64,000 nt of DNA, taken from contig CAJHNH020001599.1 of NCBI GenBank assembly GCA_905116865.2, positions 115,001 to 179,000 of the forward strand, read 5' to 3'. How positions within the stretch are numbered: position 1 is the first letter of the stretch; each line of letters starts with the position of its first letter. Source of the stretch: Candidula unifasciata (taxonomy: Eukaryota; Mollusca; Gastropoda; Stylommatophora; Geomitridae). Position numbers and translations under genes: made by a program. The notes under the pieces were generated by a model. That model did not search any database. It saw only the letters and a list, made by a program, of their open reading frames with translations, and was not told where the DNA came from. This document shows positions 33,016 through 43,316 of this stretch, piece after piece.

Positions 33016-33590
33016 TCAGATTATGAATGTCAGTCATGGACAGTCAGTTGATTCGTGAAAAGCTGAAGATATGTGGTCGTGCAGAAGAATGAAGAGAAGT
33101 CTACAGAGAGGATGTTTAAAAAATGAGATTAATTACCTATGAGAACTACACTGGCGGTAGAAATTTCATTATCTTTAGGTATATTATGAAATACCAACAA
33201 TTAGAGTGAGTTTCACAGAGGGTGTGTGTAAAGTCAGATTACATTTTGTATGTGGAACAAATGTGAAAAACGGAGCACGTGACGTCATTATAAGATGTAC
33301 TCCACCGTAATTTAAAAAAAAAAATACGCAGTCAATGGCTGCCGTCTGCTGGAGTAATTCTTTGCGCTAAAAACAGGATGGTGTTAACGAAAGCCACCAA
33401 CATCACCATTCAAGAAATAATAACACACACATTGCTGAAGGTGTTTGATAATATGAACAGACTTAAACAGTCATGTCTTGAAGTTTGTGGTGGACATTGC
33501 CAAGATCTGTTATAAGGAATATTTTCTTTCCCAATATATCTCCCCCCCCCCCCCCACCCCCCACACCTTTCCGCAATTGACGTAACAGGA
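33016..33590. other. No recognisable gene
   Basis: AT-rich. A weak plus-strand RYVVVQKNEE/MWSCRRM-like string near 33070 could be another LINE trace but is too short to call. C run at 33541-33555. Confidence 0.35.
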
Positions 33591-33740
33591 CAGTCCAATA
33601 TTTTCGAGGATGGTAAGAGCGGGTTTCTCGGCTTTCTGATGCTTTTAACTACCCCAAAACATCTAGAACTGGGCCTAACTCCAAACCACCTACGTCCCAC
33701 GAAAAAGTGCAGCCTAGGTCCTACGCCTAAAATAGTTGAC
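33590..33740 (+). repeat. Repeat I, copy 1
   Basis: About 150 bp shared with 41795-41945. The strings CGGCTTTCTGATGCTTTTAA and CTACCCCAAAACATCTAGAA are identical, and CCACCTACGTC and GTGCAGCCTAGGTCC recur. Both strands are open through both copies (plus: LMLLTTPKHLEL; minus: RCFGVVKSIRKPRNP), so a fragment of an old coding repeat is possible. I cannot name the family. Confidence 0.6.
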
Positions 33741-33996
33741 TGTCTATTTGGGGGGAGATACTGGGACAGAACCAAATATTGCACTGGTACTTTTAAGCTT
33801 CCTAAGGCAGCGTTAGACCACAACAGTGATAACTGTGACTATGTTTTTTGACTATCTGGCACACAGTTTTTTGACGACATCGTGTAATTAATTTTTTTTC
33901 TTGAAACTTGTTTGCACACAAAGTGAAGTGAGACTTTACAAACACCCTGTATAATTAGGGCGGTTTTTTTCTGGCGGTATGCAATCCCACCTAGTG

Positions 33997-34003
33997 CCGA
34001 AAC

Positions 34004-34047
<44 letters not shown>
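33997..34047. repeat. (TG)n microsatellite
   Basis: Pure TG tract of about 48 bases. Confidence 0.95.
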
Positions 34048-34049
<2 letters not shown>

Positions 34050-34075
34050 GGCATCAGTCTTTCAGTGTAACTGTA

Positions 34076-34770
34076 ACAGACACTTTGTTGTGAGTTAGGT
34101 TAGGTTGGGTTAGTTGCGTATCCTTTGCACAGGACGTTGCAGAACCAACACCAGCACCCCCTGGCTGTTGTGTGATTTCTCTAGGCAAATTTACGTCCAA
34201 TAGTTTGCCATTGTTTATTGGACGGTCGGCCCCCTGATACCACTGTTGAAACCAACGCAAGGCGCATGGCCCGCAGCTGGGATCGAACCCGGCACCCCGG
34301 CATTACGAAGCTTGTTGTGAGTACTTTTTAGACACCTTTTTTATGAGTAAAGACACCCTTTTAGATACTTTGTAATGAGTACCGACGCTTTTTATACACT
34401 TTGTGGTGAGTACCGGCACCTTTTTAAAACACTTTGTGGGGGGTACTGGCAACATTTGAGACACCTTGTAGTGGTGTTGGCAACATTTGAGACACTTTGT
34501 AGTGAGTGCTGGCAACATTTGAGACACTTTGTAGTGATTACTGGCAACATTTGAGACAGTTTGTAGTGAATACTGGCAACATTTGAGACACTTTGTAGTG
34601 AATACTGGCAACATTTCAGACACTTTGTAGTGAATGCTGGCAACATTTGAGACACTTTGTAGTGATTACTGGCAACATTTTAGACACTTTGTAGTGAGTA
34701 CTGGCAACATTTTAGACACCTTGTAGTGAGTACCGGCAACATTTTAGACACTTTGTAGTGAGTACCGGCA
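34076..34770. repeat. Satellite 6: 32-bp minisatellite, about 14 units, split by SINE-C
   Basis: Unit contains GGCAACATTTGAGACACTTT and GTAGTGA. AGTGAGTGC at 34501 and AGTGATTAC at 34533 give the 32-bp period. The first unit fragment (GACACTTTGTTGTGAGT, 34079-34095) lies left of SINE-C and the rest right of it, so the array predates the insertion. Units at the left edge are the most diverged. The minus-strand frames encoding KCLKCCQ repeats are artefacts. Confidence 0.92.
34096..34311 (-). mobile_element. SINE-C inserted in satellite 6, with 11-bp TSD
   Basis: Minus-strand copy with B-box-like GGTTCGATCCC (complement of about 34280-34290) and core GTTGCAGAACCAACACCAGC. It is flanked by perfect TTGTTGTGAGT duplications (34085-34095 and 34312-34322), which are themselves satellite sequence. 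The 5' end lacks the start of the tRNA-like head (5'-truncated). Confidence 0.88.
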
Positions 34771-34799
34771 CCTAGTCTTCCAGAGAAAATTACCTGGTT

Positions 34800-34863
34800 A
34801 AAGAAGAAGAAGAACAAGAAGAAGAAGAAGAAGAAGAACAAGAAGAAGAAGAAGAAGAAGAAG
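34800..34863. repeat. (GAA)n microsatellite
   Basis: AAG/GAA tract with three AAC interruptions. Confidence 0.95.
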
Positions 34864-35077
34864 CATCGAAAGAAATCGATAAGCTAGTATAAATAAACAT
34901 AGAAACAGATAAAAGAACGAATTAGGTCAAAGGCCACAGACACTACACGTTTTTTTTTAGTATAAATGCTAAGCCCATGGAGCCAGACACGAACAGCGGT
35001 GCTTATATTTCCGCGTGAGTAGTGGTAGACCTATTTATGAGTCTAGATAGACACTATTCGTTCTGTGAGTTGATACG

Positions 35078-35127
35078 CGCGCGCGCACAGACACACACAC
35101 ACACAGACACACACACACACCACACAC
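35078..35127. repeat. (CA)n microsatellite
   Basis: CG start followed by CA repeats with GA and CC interruptions. Confidence 0.9.
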
Positions 35128-35196
35128 TAAAGCGTGAACATTACTACTACGGTTTGAGGTCCACACGTGGCGGGATTTTGTCTGTTTGCGGTGTAT

Positions 35197-35415
35197 TTTT
35201 TTTTTTTAACGTATCCAGAAACCATGAATTGTAAACCCTTTGGCTCGGTACTATGGATATCGCAACCCTTCGGCATTGATTCCATTATAGGTACCGTTAA
35301 TCTGGGAGAAATGTGGCTTTTCTGCCTACCCCCGGGAGTGAACCCGGACCACAAGGAGTTCGTCACCTGGCCGCCGCGAAAGTCAGGTTTAACCAACTTC
35401 GCTAGAGAGCCGGGC
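35197..35415 (-). mobile_element. SINE-F, tRNA-derived, perfect 13-bp TSD
   Basis: 219 bp on the minus strand. The head (complement of about 35335-35415) holds an A-box-like TAGCGAAGTTGGTTAAACCT and B box GGTCCGGGTTCACTCCC. The 3' end is oligo(A) (T run at 35197-35208 as printed). Flanks GTTTGCGGTGTAT at 35184-35196 and 35416-35428 are identical. Unlike the other SINEs here it has an A tail. The 99-codon plus-strand frame is antisense. Confidence 0.88.
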
Positions 35416-35634
35416 GTTTGCGGTGTATATAGGAGATATCAAAAGCTGCGAAATCGTCACTTCTGACACTACCCAGCGGACTTTCAGGATCAGGAGAGAA
35501 GAATCAATCATGAACCCGGTGAAGCTTGATTATCTTGGCACTTAGGGGCGACAGAAGCTGGGCATTAACTCTGTTGAAACATTTTTGTTTTCTTTTCCTG
35601 GTGTACCATTTGTATGTCTGTCTGCGTTTAATAC

Positions 35635-36030
35635 CACCATTGTCATTATTATCATCATGACTGTCGTCGTCGGCATTATCGTCACCATTATCTTTATCAT
35701 CGTTGTTGTCGTCAGCATTATTATCATAACAGACGTCGTAGTTCTCGTCATCATCATCTTCCTCGTCATCATCATCATTAATGTCCTCCTAATCCTCTTC
35801 ATCATAATAATCATCTTCTACTTTATCATAGTCATCTTCTACCATGTCATCATTATCTTCCATCACCTTATCATCCGCATCACCATTTGTTTCATTGTCA
35901 TCATCATCTTCCTCGACAACATAATCATAGCTGCCGTCGTTGTTTTCCTCAGCATCATCATAATTGTCGCCGTCTCATTGTCATCATCGTCGTCTTCATT
36001 ATCATTATCATCATCATTTTTCTCTTATAG
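35635..36030. repeat. Degenerate (ATC/GTC)n trinucleotide region
   Basis: About 400 bases of ATC, GTC, TTC triplets in phase, diverged by transitions. The phase is kept, so long frames are open on both strands (153 codons Ile/Val-rich; 90 codons Met/Thr-rich). These are repeat-derived, not a membrane protein. Confidence 0.85.
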
Positions 36031-36207
36031 AATGATGTTTCGATGATATCTCTCCCATCACGAATCACCCGACAGTCTCACAACCTGCTCCTGATTAATT
36101 TCATTGCCTGTTTGGATTGATCAGTGTTCGGGAAGAGTCTCTCGTGATGATGAATGTGGCGGTTGTGCCTTGCGGTCCACCGACTTACACATTTAAATAA
36201 AGTACTT

Positions 36208-36300
36208 TAGCAACCTCATGGGTAGCAAAGGCTACTGGCGTGATGTTGATCACACCAGTCGATTTATATTTTAAATTAAAGGTCTAGCCCTGTGTTACAG
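36208..36300 (+). mobile_element. SINE-A 3' fragment
   Basis: GGCTACTGGCGTGATGTTGA, ACACCAGTCGATTTATATTT and AAGGTCTAGCCCTGTG align with the SINE-A body; both ends are truncated. Confidence 0.6.
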
Positions 36301-36304
36301 TTTT

Positions 36305-36830
36305 CACAATGCTCATTCTACGAAGGCTCCGGTGGCTGGGTGACACCTAGAGAACGGGGGATGGTAGAGTCCCTAAGGACATCCGGTATGGCACATTAAC
36401 AGATGTGTAGAAGGTGTCCAGGTCAGCCTTGACTAAGATATGAAGATGTCTCCATGCCGGACATAAATGATACAGGTATTGAGTTGTGGGAACAAAATGC
36501 CAGGAACCATGTTGCGTGGAGGGGGCAAATCATGAAGGTAATGAGAATGAAGGTAGAAATTATCGCAGAAAGGATGCTAGCTGAACTTCTAAGAAGAAAC
36601 ACACCAAACGCATACGATCGCAACACCGGTCCTGAAATCCGATGCCTTCTCATAGCACAATATAACACTATCGTCTGGAAAAACGGAAAGGTGCCAGCAA
36701 CAGTCCTACGTGCCCATTTCGCTGAAAAGCACAAAAGGGGTCAGTTAATTTACTTTAGCAACGTACTTCAAGCCTTTGGTACAAGACACACTATTTCTGA
36801 CCATTGGTCATTTGTCATATGGTAAATATC
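36305..36830 (+). mobile_element. LINE C-terminal fragment, partly open
   Basis: 36309-36400 translates as MLILRRLRWLGDT...GDGRVPKDIRYGTL, the L-RLRWLGH motif with the RIPK-LYGEL segment. After a frameshift, 36440-36600 is open: RYEDVSMPDINDTGIELWEQ, then ARNHVAWRG, a common post-polymerase W-A-R-WR pattern. The frame stays open to 36825 (123 codons from 36454) with no further motif I can place. The antisense 103-codon frame is a shadow. Confidence 0.65.
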
Positions 36831-36864
36831 TTGGCCGCCAGTCTTAATTTTTAAGTCATTTACC

Positions 36865-37275
36865 GGTACCCAGCTGTACGCTGGAAGCCAGGGTCAATAA
36901 TTTAAAAAATCCGCAGATTCGAACTAACAACTCTTCAGCTGTACGCTGGAAGCCAGAGTCAATAATTTAAAAATCCGCAGATTCGAACTAACAACTCTTC
37001 AGCTGCGCGCTGGAAGCCAAAGTGAATTATTTAAAAATCCGCAGATTCGAACTAACGACTCTTCGGCTATATGCTGGAAGCCAAAGTCAATTATTTAAAA
37101 ATCCGCAGATTCGAACTAACGACTCTTCGGCTATACGCTAGAAGCAAAGGTCAATTATTTAAAAAATCCGCAGATTCGAACTAACGACCTTTCGGTTGTA
37201 CGCTGCAAGCCAGGGTCAATTATTGTAAAAAAATTCGCGGATTCGAACTAACGACTTTTCGGCCATACCCAAGAG
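36865..37275. repeat. Satellite 7: 64-bp array containing a SINE B box, about 6 units
   Basis: Unit starts at 36871, 36936, 37000, 37064, 37128, 37193 and 37260 (64-67 bp). Each unit holds AAATCCGCAGATTCGAACTAAC, whose complement contains the B-box-like GTTAGTTCGAATC. It also holds an AGCCAGGGTCAAT block whose complement is the SINE-A linker ACCCTGGCT. The array is therefore an amplified SINE head/linker segment on the minus strand. Confidence 0.85.
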
Positions 37276-38039
37276 GTTAGTCATCGCACTATATTGGATC
37301 ACCTGGCTGGCACTGATTCGCTGACTGGGTTTGATCTCTCTTTATGTCGTACTTGTACACTAGATTACATCGCACCAAAGAGCAGCAAATGTGTCTATAC
37401 TCACAACACCACCAAAATGATAACTTCCCTTTTTGTCAGATTCTTTCTCAATCCTAGAAACTGAAAATTCTACGGTTAGGGCGCAAAGTTCACACACAAG
37501 ACAATCTCGAAGGGTCAAAGGTGAACAGTTAGTAAAACGATTGTGACGGTAGTTTTGTTTGAGAATGTCATCGTCTTTTTGAAGCAACAGAGGGGGCTAA
37601 AATGTGAAACTATGGCTGAAGTCACGGAAGGAAAGTGGTTACGTGATCTGGGTTTGTAGGCAAAAACAAAGTCGCTGCTTTCTGTTTGGCATTAAAAAAA
37701 GTCAGGTCATCACTTAACTGCAGGAAAACGATCCACTTCTAAAAACAACAACAAATAATAATAATAATAATAATAATAATAAACACACAAAAAAGCGGTT
37801 CGTGATGCCTCGGCATCCAATTTATAGCTATGGAGCGGGGCTATTGAATTCGCAGTCCGTAGAGGCCTAGCCGAAACATTACTGCCAGTTTGTATGGTAA
37901 TAATTATCTTTCTACGCTAAAGCTCGGGCCTCTGGTCTGTTACGATTCCTATTTTCAACATCCTCCCTCCCCCCCCCCCCTTCCCCACTCTTCCCCTTCA
38001 CCTAAAAGAATATTTGTACATATTTTGGAAGTATCGGAA
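37276..38039. other. No recognisable gene
   Basis: Contains an AAT microsatellite (37752-37783) and a C run (37969-37980). No gene recognised. Confidence 0.45.
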
Positions 38040-38137
38040 TTGGATCTCTTTGCTTGCTGCTGAAAATGGGGACAGAGCTCACATGTGCGCTCAGTCAGAT
38101 CCTCCTAGTGGGGTTAAATTTACCTACTTACTTACTT
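38040..38137 (+). mobile_element. Repeat H, 3' end fragment with TTAC tail
   Basis: Matches the end of repeat H (GCTTGCTGCTGAAAATGGGG) and finishes in ACCTACTTACTTACTTA, a short TTAC-type tail. Shows what the repeat H 3' terminus looks like and supports a retroposon origin. Confidence 0.5.
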
Positions 38138-38764
38138 AATCTTCTAGGTGATTAACATGCACAAAACAATGCCGGAAAGTAAATAGACTTGTGAGATAAA
38201 GGGTAACTGCAATAAGAAAACATGCATGTTATGTCCCAAGAATGCGTGTACAGACAGTAACAAAAACGCATCGCAAGGCAGTGACAAGGCAAGATTGATT
38301 GAGCTTTAACGTGTAGAAAACAGTTCCAATTCGTCTTCTGGCTGAGAGACATGACCTGACCTGGCTGCACAAGATCGGCTCAGTGTCATGTTTTGTTACA
38401 TGGAATCTCTGCGCACAAGAGAAGGCGTAAAGCTGAATTTGTATCCGTTCCTGTGCCGCTTGGTCACTGAACATATAGAAACTAATTTATAGACATTGAT
38501 TCACAATCATAAAACATGAAATAAATGTAAAATGTTGACATTACATGCCCTGGGATTTAAACTCATCTCTTCCAGACGATGACAACGTTTAGCCGAAGAA
38601 GAAAGTGTTCAGTAAATTAGATGCCTCACTGAAATAAAGAAAGAATGTTATCGAACAGATTTGGAAAATTAATTTATTCTTGCTAGGGTTAAAAGAAATA
38701 AATTGAAAGCTATAGACCAGCTATACTTTGATAATAAATGAATCAAGAAATGATATCACTGCAC

Positions 38765-38855
38765 TAGGGACATTCACACACGTGCTCCGTCCCCTTCCTT
38801 AGTAGCCAAGGAAGAATCGACATGCTAATTGTACCAGTTGCAACATGATTAAAAG
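38765..38855 (-). mobile_element. Repeat H fragment
   Basis: Complement matches the block TTAATCATGTTGCAACTGGT and GAAGGGGACGGAGCACG. Truncated at the start of satellite 8. Confidence 0.45.
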
Positions 38856-38876
38856 TTCACTAAAGTTTACTCCTCC

Positions 38877-39120
38877 GTGCTGAATACCTTGCAGATCCTT
38901 ACCTCTCAGTGCTGAATACCTTGCAGATCTTTACCTCTCAGTGCTGAATACCTTGCAGATCCTTACCCCTCAGTGCTGAATACCTTGCAAATCCTTATCC
39001 CTCAATACTGAATACCTTGCATATCCTTACCCCTCAGTACTAAATACCTTGCAGATCCTTACCCCTCAGTGCTAAATATCTTCCCTATCCTTACCCCTCA
39101 GAGCTGAATACCTTGCAGGT
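38877..39120. repeat. Satellite 8: 32-bp minisatellite, about 7.6 units
   Basis: Unit contains GTGCTGAATACCTTGCAGAT and CCTTACCCCTCA. TGAATACC at 38881, 38913, 38945 and 38977 gives an exact 32-bp period. Sequence is unrelated to satellites 1, 2, 6 and 13. Confidence 0.94.
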
Positions 39121-39170
39121 TCTCTATTCACTTGCAGATTTTGTCTTTCAATACATATTTGTGTTTATGT

Positions 39171-39547
39171 TTATTCAACCGATCAACATCATGGCACACG
39201 GATGTAACCCATAAGTGCTCCGTTCTACTTCTAACTCAAGCCTGAGTCTGAAGAATCTCGCAGTGCACGAACTCCGTTACAGCTGCGAGGATCCTGAAAT
39301 ACTTTGGGTAGATTTTAAACTCCAAATTTTGCCCCGGCAGCGCCGTTAGACTACTCTTTTTTGATTTCCAACTGCCAGTGTATTTTTTCACGTGCGCAAC
39401 AATACACACGGGCGTCCAGTCTTACTATCCAGAGACCAGGGGGAATAATTATAAGTCCACGTGAAAAAATCCCAACCTTTGCTGGGGTTTGAACCCGTAA
39501 CCTCCAGCACTCGAGGCGGATGCCATAACTCGAGACCACTCAGTCAC
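39171..39547 (-). mobile_element. SINE-B, minus-strand copy
   Basis: Tail GTGCCATGATGTTGATCGG lies at the left. The core (complement of 39260-39295) contains AACGGAGTTCGTGCACTGCG. The head at the right has B box GGGTTCAAACCCC and A-box-like GTGGTCTCGAGTTATGGCA. No clear TSD. Its core is intermediate between the other SINE-B copies and SINE-D. Confidence 0.85.
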
Positions 39548-39685
39548 AATATATGGACTCATTATCTGTTCTACTGCACTGTCTATTTGATCTCAGACAG
39601 AGGTCTCCAAATCCGCCTTATCATAAACTAGCTCACCACCCAGAGGCGCGGCGGCAGTCAATCAGCCTGTACTGTTGTAATTTGA
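39548..39685 (-). mobile_element. Repeat H fragment
   Basis: Complement of 39600-39660 matches the start of repeat H (CTGGGTGGTGAGCTAGTTTA, then GATAAGGCGGATTTGG). SINE-B abuts it. Confidence 0.45.
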
Positions 39686-39962
39686 TAAAGAGCTAAATTA
39701 ATATAGTGAATAAGCTACACGTTCCAGTTAACAGCATTCAAAAGAGAACACTGAACTAAAACAGACAAAGGAATAACTTGTTAAATGTATTAGTAGGCTC
39801 AAAATAACAAAGGGCTGGGGTTATGTTCATTGAGATAACTCAGACACAATGGAGATAAACAGTTTAAGAAATGCTGTCAACATGGCAGAAGTTTAGGGAC
39901 GGCATAAGATAAAACACTGGACAGGATAATGACATTAAATAGTAGTTAAAGAAACTGACTGA

Positions 39963-40138
39963 CCTTTCACCCCACCAGGATATCACACAAGCGATAAACA
40001 TCAGGTGACACAAAGTGCCACCATGCAGATGAGGATCACCGTGGAGAGGTCACAGAAACCCTTTTAAGCCGTTAGGCCATATCTATGGCCCGGCTATATT
40101 CAAGGCCCCCGGCAGAAGCCATGGTGAGGCTTTAAATT
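39963..40138 (-). mobile_element. Repeat J, copy 2
   Basis: Minus-strand partner of 23371-23566: complement contains CCATAGATATGGCCTAACGG, GGTGATCCTCATCTGCATGG and TGGCACTTTGTGTCACCTGA. Confidence 0.65.
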
Positions 40139-40535
40139 AAAAACAAAGTAGCATCCCACATGGGGACAACTGAGTATTAAAAAATATATATATAATAAAG
40201 AAACATAGTCACTATAATCTACAGTGTTAGATAAATTTGAAGAAAAAAAATACAACTGTTCAGCATTAGTGAATATGGTAAGCATTTAAAGAAATATAGA
40301 CAGGAGTGTAAATGAAGAAAACATTATAATGTAAAACACTGAACAGGACGTTTTATGGTTAGTAAATGAAAGGTTGAAACTTCAGATAAATGAACAGCAA
40401 AGACAATTTTTATTACTATTATATAGATAAAAGTTTACAACAAATTAAATTAACTTAATAAAAACGTTACAATACGTTACTATGTAACAAATGCATGTTT
40501 ACAGTTTATCATTATTACTGCCAGATAAGTTAAAT
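40139..40535. other. No recognisable gene
   Basis: Very AT-rich, with no recognised repeat. Confidence 0.4.
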
Positions 40536-40755
40536 AGCGCACCGGCACATAAAAAATAATTAAAGTAACACTGGCACATAAAAAATAATTAAAGTGTACA
40601 CCGGCACATAAAAAATAATTAAAGTGTACACCGGCACATAAAAAATAATTAAAGTGTACACCGGCACATAAAAAATAATTAAAGTGTACACCGGCACATA
40701 CAAAATAATTAAAGTGTACACCGGCATATACAAAATAATTAAAGTGTACACCAGT
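40536..40755. repeat. Satellite 9: 30-bp minisatellite, about 7 units
   Basis: Unit GTGTACACCGGCACATAAAA plus AATAATTAAA. Highly homogeneous. The 63-codon minus-strand frame repeats FYVPVYTLII because 30 is a multiple of 3. Confidence 0.94.
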
Positions 40756-40983
40756 ATATTAGAGACGATGTTTGCGCAGAGTAAATTAATGGCTAGAGCA
40801 AGTTATGTTTAATCAAGAAAATTGTTAGAACGCATTACGGGTAGTTGATAAAAAGTTACAACTCATTATGTTTAGTGTAGAATAATGACTAATTAAACTT
40901 GTCATATGTTATGCAGAGTTTACATCTTGCGATATCGACTCTATGAAAGGTTGCCAACATGTTATGACTAGTAAATGAACAGT

Positions 40984-41363
40984 AGGGGGCTGCGTGGTTT
41001 CGAGGCATGATGTCCTTATCGACTGCTAGAAGTTCCGGGTTCAATTCTCGGTAAGGGCTGGGATTATTTGCGTGGATTTGGAGTTCTAGTAATTCCCCCT
41101 GGCCTCTGGGTAGTGCATTGTTGCGCACGTAAAAAAAAAATTCCTTGGCAGTTGGAAATTGAGGATAGTAGCCTAACGGCGCTGCCCGGGCAAACTGTTC
41201 AGTTGAAAATCTACCCAAAGTATTTCAGGATCCTTGCCGGTGCTACAGAGCCTTGCACTGTGCTGAGCTTCTTCGGACTCAGGCTTGAGTTAGAAGAAGA
41301 ACGGAGCACTTATGGGTTATTACCCGTGTGCCATGATGTTGATTTGTTGAACCTGAAACCTCA
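40984..41363 (+). mobile_element. SINE-B, full length, perfect 14-bp TSD
   Basis: 380 bp. Head GGGGCTGCGTGGTTTCGAGG, B box AGTTCCGGGTTCAATTCTC, body ATCTACCCAAAGTATTTCAG, core CCTTGCCGGTGCTACAGAGC, tail CTGAAACCTCA. Flanked by identical AGTAAATGAACAGT (40970-40983 and 41364-41377). The clean duplication makes this the youngest-looking SINE-B here. Frames through it on both strands are not genes. Confidence 0.92.
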
Positions 41364-41394
41364 AGTAAATGAACAGTTAAATGTTGTAGTTAGT

Positions 41395-41665
41395 AACTTA
41401 TAAGAAATCGACTCAGCAAGAGAACTGACTGCCCGCACCAGAAGAAGCTCATCAACACTGTTTGGTCATGTCACAAGAAGGAGAAAACTGGAGTATAACA
41501 CGACAATGGGAAAATTAAATGGGGTAAAGGCAAAGAGAAAATGTTGGACAGTTTGACATCATGGCATGGACGATAATCTGTGTCAGAAATGATTGACAGT
41601 AAACGAGACAGAAAGTTGTGGATGGAAATAACCACCAACGCCACAAGACATGAATTATGAGAAGA
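41395..41665 (+). mobile_element. LINE tail fragment, frameshifted
   Basis: Plus-strand translation reads SSTLFGHVTRRRKLEY, then MGKLNGVKAKRKCW and, in other frames, DRKLW and TNATRH, matching the usual LINE C-terminal order GHV-RR, GK-EG, RDRKLW, N-TRHG. Stops interrupt every frame. Confidence 0.6.
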
Positions 41666-41794
41666 AAAGGAAAAAATAAAAGATGAGAAATTGTTGTGTT
41701 TAGGTTAGAACAGTATTTTTTAGCCACCTGGTGAGCGCAGAAAGTTTCCAGATAGGCCTTATGTCGGTGCTTTATATATTAACCCTACCCCAAG

Positions 41795-41950
41795 ATGACG
41801 TTACAGGACAGTCCAAAATTTTAGAGGGTATTAAGACTGGGTTTCTCGGCTTTCTGATGCTTTTAACTACCCCAAAACATCTAGAACTGGTCCTAACCCC
41901 GACCCACCTACGTCGCACGACAGAGTGCAGCCTAGGTCCCAAGACTGCAT
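41795..41950 (+). repeat. Repeat I, copy 2
   Basis: Partner of 33590-33740 (see there). Flanking sequences differ beyond about 150-165 bp, so this is a dispersed unit, not a segmental duplication. Confidence 0.6.
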
Positions 41951-42780
41951 GCAGCTTATCTACCACCCCCTGAAATATTATATTGTCCCGTGACCTGGGG
42001 ATTTACCCTGTTTAAGGTAAGATATTAATAAAGCACCGAAATGTCTGCCTGAGCATATAATGTGTTCGGGTAAGTAGTTTTTCTCTTCGAAGATTACGAC
42101 CACAAGGGTGATAATAAAACATGTACAAATCCCGGAAACCCCCGTTTAAGTATAAAATAGTTAATAAAAACCAAACAGAGAAATCTATTGTTGCAGAACC
42201 TGGTCTATCAGAAACCACGTTATAGCCACGTGTATCAGATTGCCTAGCCAAGCAGCAGCAAATTTCGCATTAGCTGAAAACTGTAGTTTTGTGAGATCGA
42301 ANNNNNNNNNNNNNNNNNACACATGCATTCTAATACATAAAATTAAATGGTGAAAGCATGCTCAATGTAAATTCCATAGCACACCACTGCACTTAACTTT
42401 CTGGTTACAAGACACATTCTATACACACAAAGGTTTGCTATAAATACACCGGCGCATTCAGTGCAGTACGAACGTCCACTTCTGAATTGCCATTTACGGC
42501 TACAAGTGTATCATTAATTCTATTACAGCACCTACGGCTGCACAAATAACTCGGACAGTTTTATCCGTGGAAATGAGATGAGTTTGCCTGTGCGGATGCC
42601 CTCTCAAAGCGCACTGACACGCTCAATCGATGGATCGGACAAACATAGACGAGGAGGACACGCCAAGGAGAGAAGAATGAAAGCTGGGTGTTATAGGAGA
42701 TCGATAAAAGCCTTCGTTCTAAGACAGGGGGTAGGAATGTCAAAAGTTGTGGCTGGCCATGGATGAGGTAAGGGAGGAAG
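41951..42780. other. No recognisable gene
   Basis: Includes the assembly gap. Short frames of 60-79 codons on both strands lack motifs. Confidence 0.4.
42302..42318. other. Assembly gap (17 N)
   Basis: Unresolved bases; true length unknown. Confidence 0.99.
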
Positions 42781-42788
42781 GGTCGTCA

Positions 42789-42794
<6 letters not shown>

Positions 42795-42878
<84 letters not shown>

Positions 42879-42893
42879 GAGGCAGACAGAGAG
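42795..42893. repeat. Compound (TA)n-(GA)n microsatellite
   Basis: TA tract to 42838 then GA tract. Two minus-strand frames through it are repeat translations. Confidence 0.95.
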
Positions 42894-42939
42894 AAGGGTA
42901 TTAGTAGTAGTGGTGGTGGATGAAGTAATAGACAAGTCC

Positions 42940-43085
42940 ATAGGCGCTCGGATCCAATAATCAGTATATCCCCCAGCATGTGGCGACTGATAACACCAGT
43001 TCTGTGTTGGTTTACTATTCTTCTTTGGCTGCCTGTATAGTCGCCTGTATGAGCGACACCTCATTTGACCTGAAGTTAATGCTAA
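42940..43085 (-). mobile_element. RNase H-type LINE fragment (post-RNase H segment)
   Basis: Complement aligns with 14540-14735 and 45003-45170: all share CCAGTTCTGTGTTGGTTTA/CA, a CTTCTTTGGCTGCCT-like block and GCGACACC. Minus-strand translation gives RQPKKNSKPTQNWCY-like residues. Followed by the CTT tract. Confidence 0.55.
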
Positions 43086-43105
43086 TGAAAGCTAATATTA
43101 TCATC

Positions 43106-43316
43106 TTTCTTCTTCTTCTTCTTCTTCTTCTTCTTCTTCTTCTTCTTCTTCTTCATCATTATCATCATTATTATCATCATCATCATCATCATCATCTTCT
43201 TCTTCTTCTCCACCTCCTTCTTCTGCTTCTTCTTCTTCTTCTTCTTTTCTTCTTCTTCTTCTTCTTCTTCTTCTTCTTCTTCTTCTTCTTCTTCTTCTTC
43301 GTCTTCTTCTGTTTTT
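43106..43316. repeat. (CTT)n/(ATC)n trinucleotide tract
   Basis: CTT repeats with an internal ATC/ATT block (43155-43195). Frames are poly-Leu, poly-Phe, poly-Lys or poly-Glu. Confidence 0.95.

Noticed and set aside
35585..36046. Hydrophobic 153-codon frame resembling a membrane protein
   Set aside because: Ile/Val richness comes from in-phase ATC/GTC triplets of a decayed microsatellite; the antisense frame is also open.
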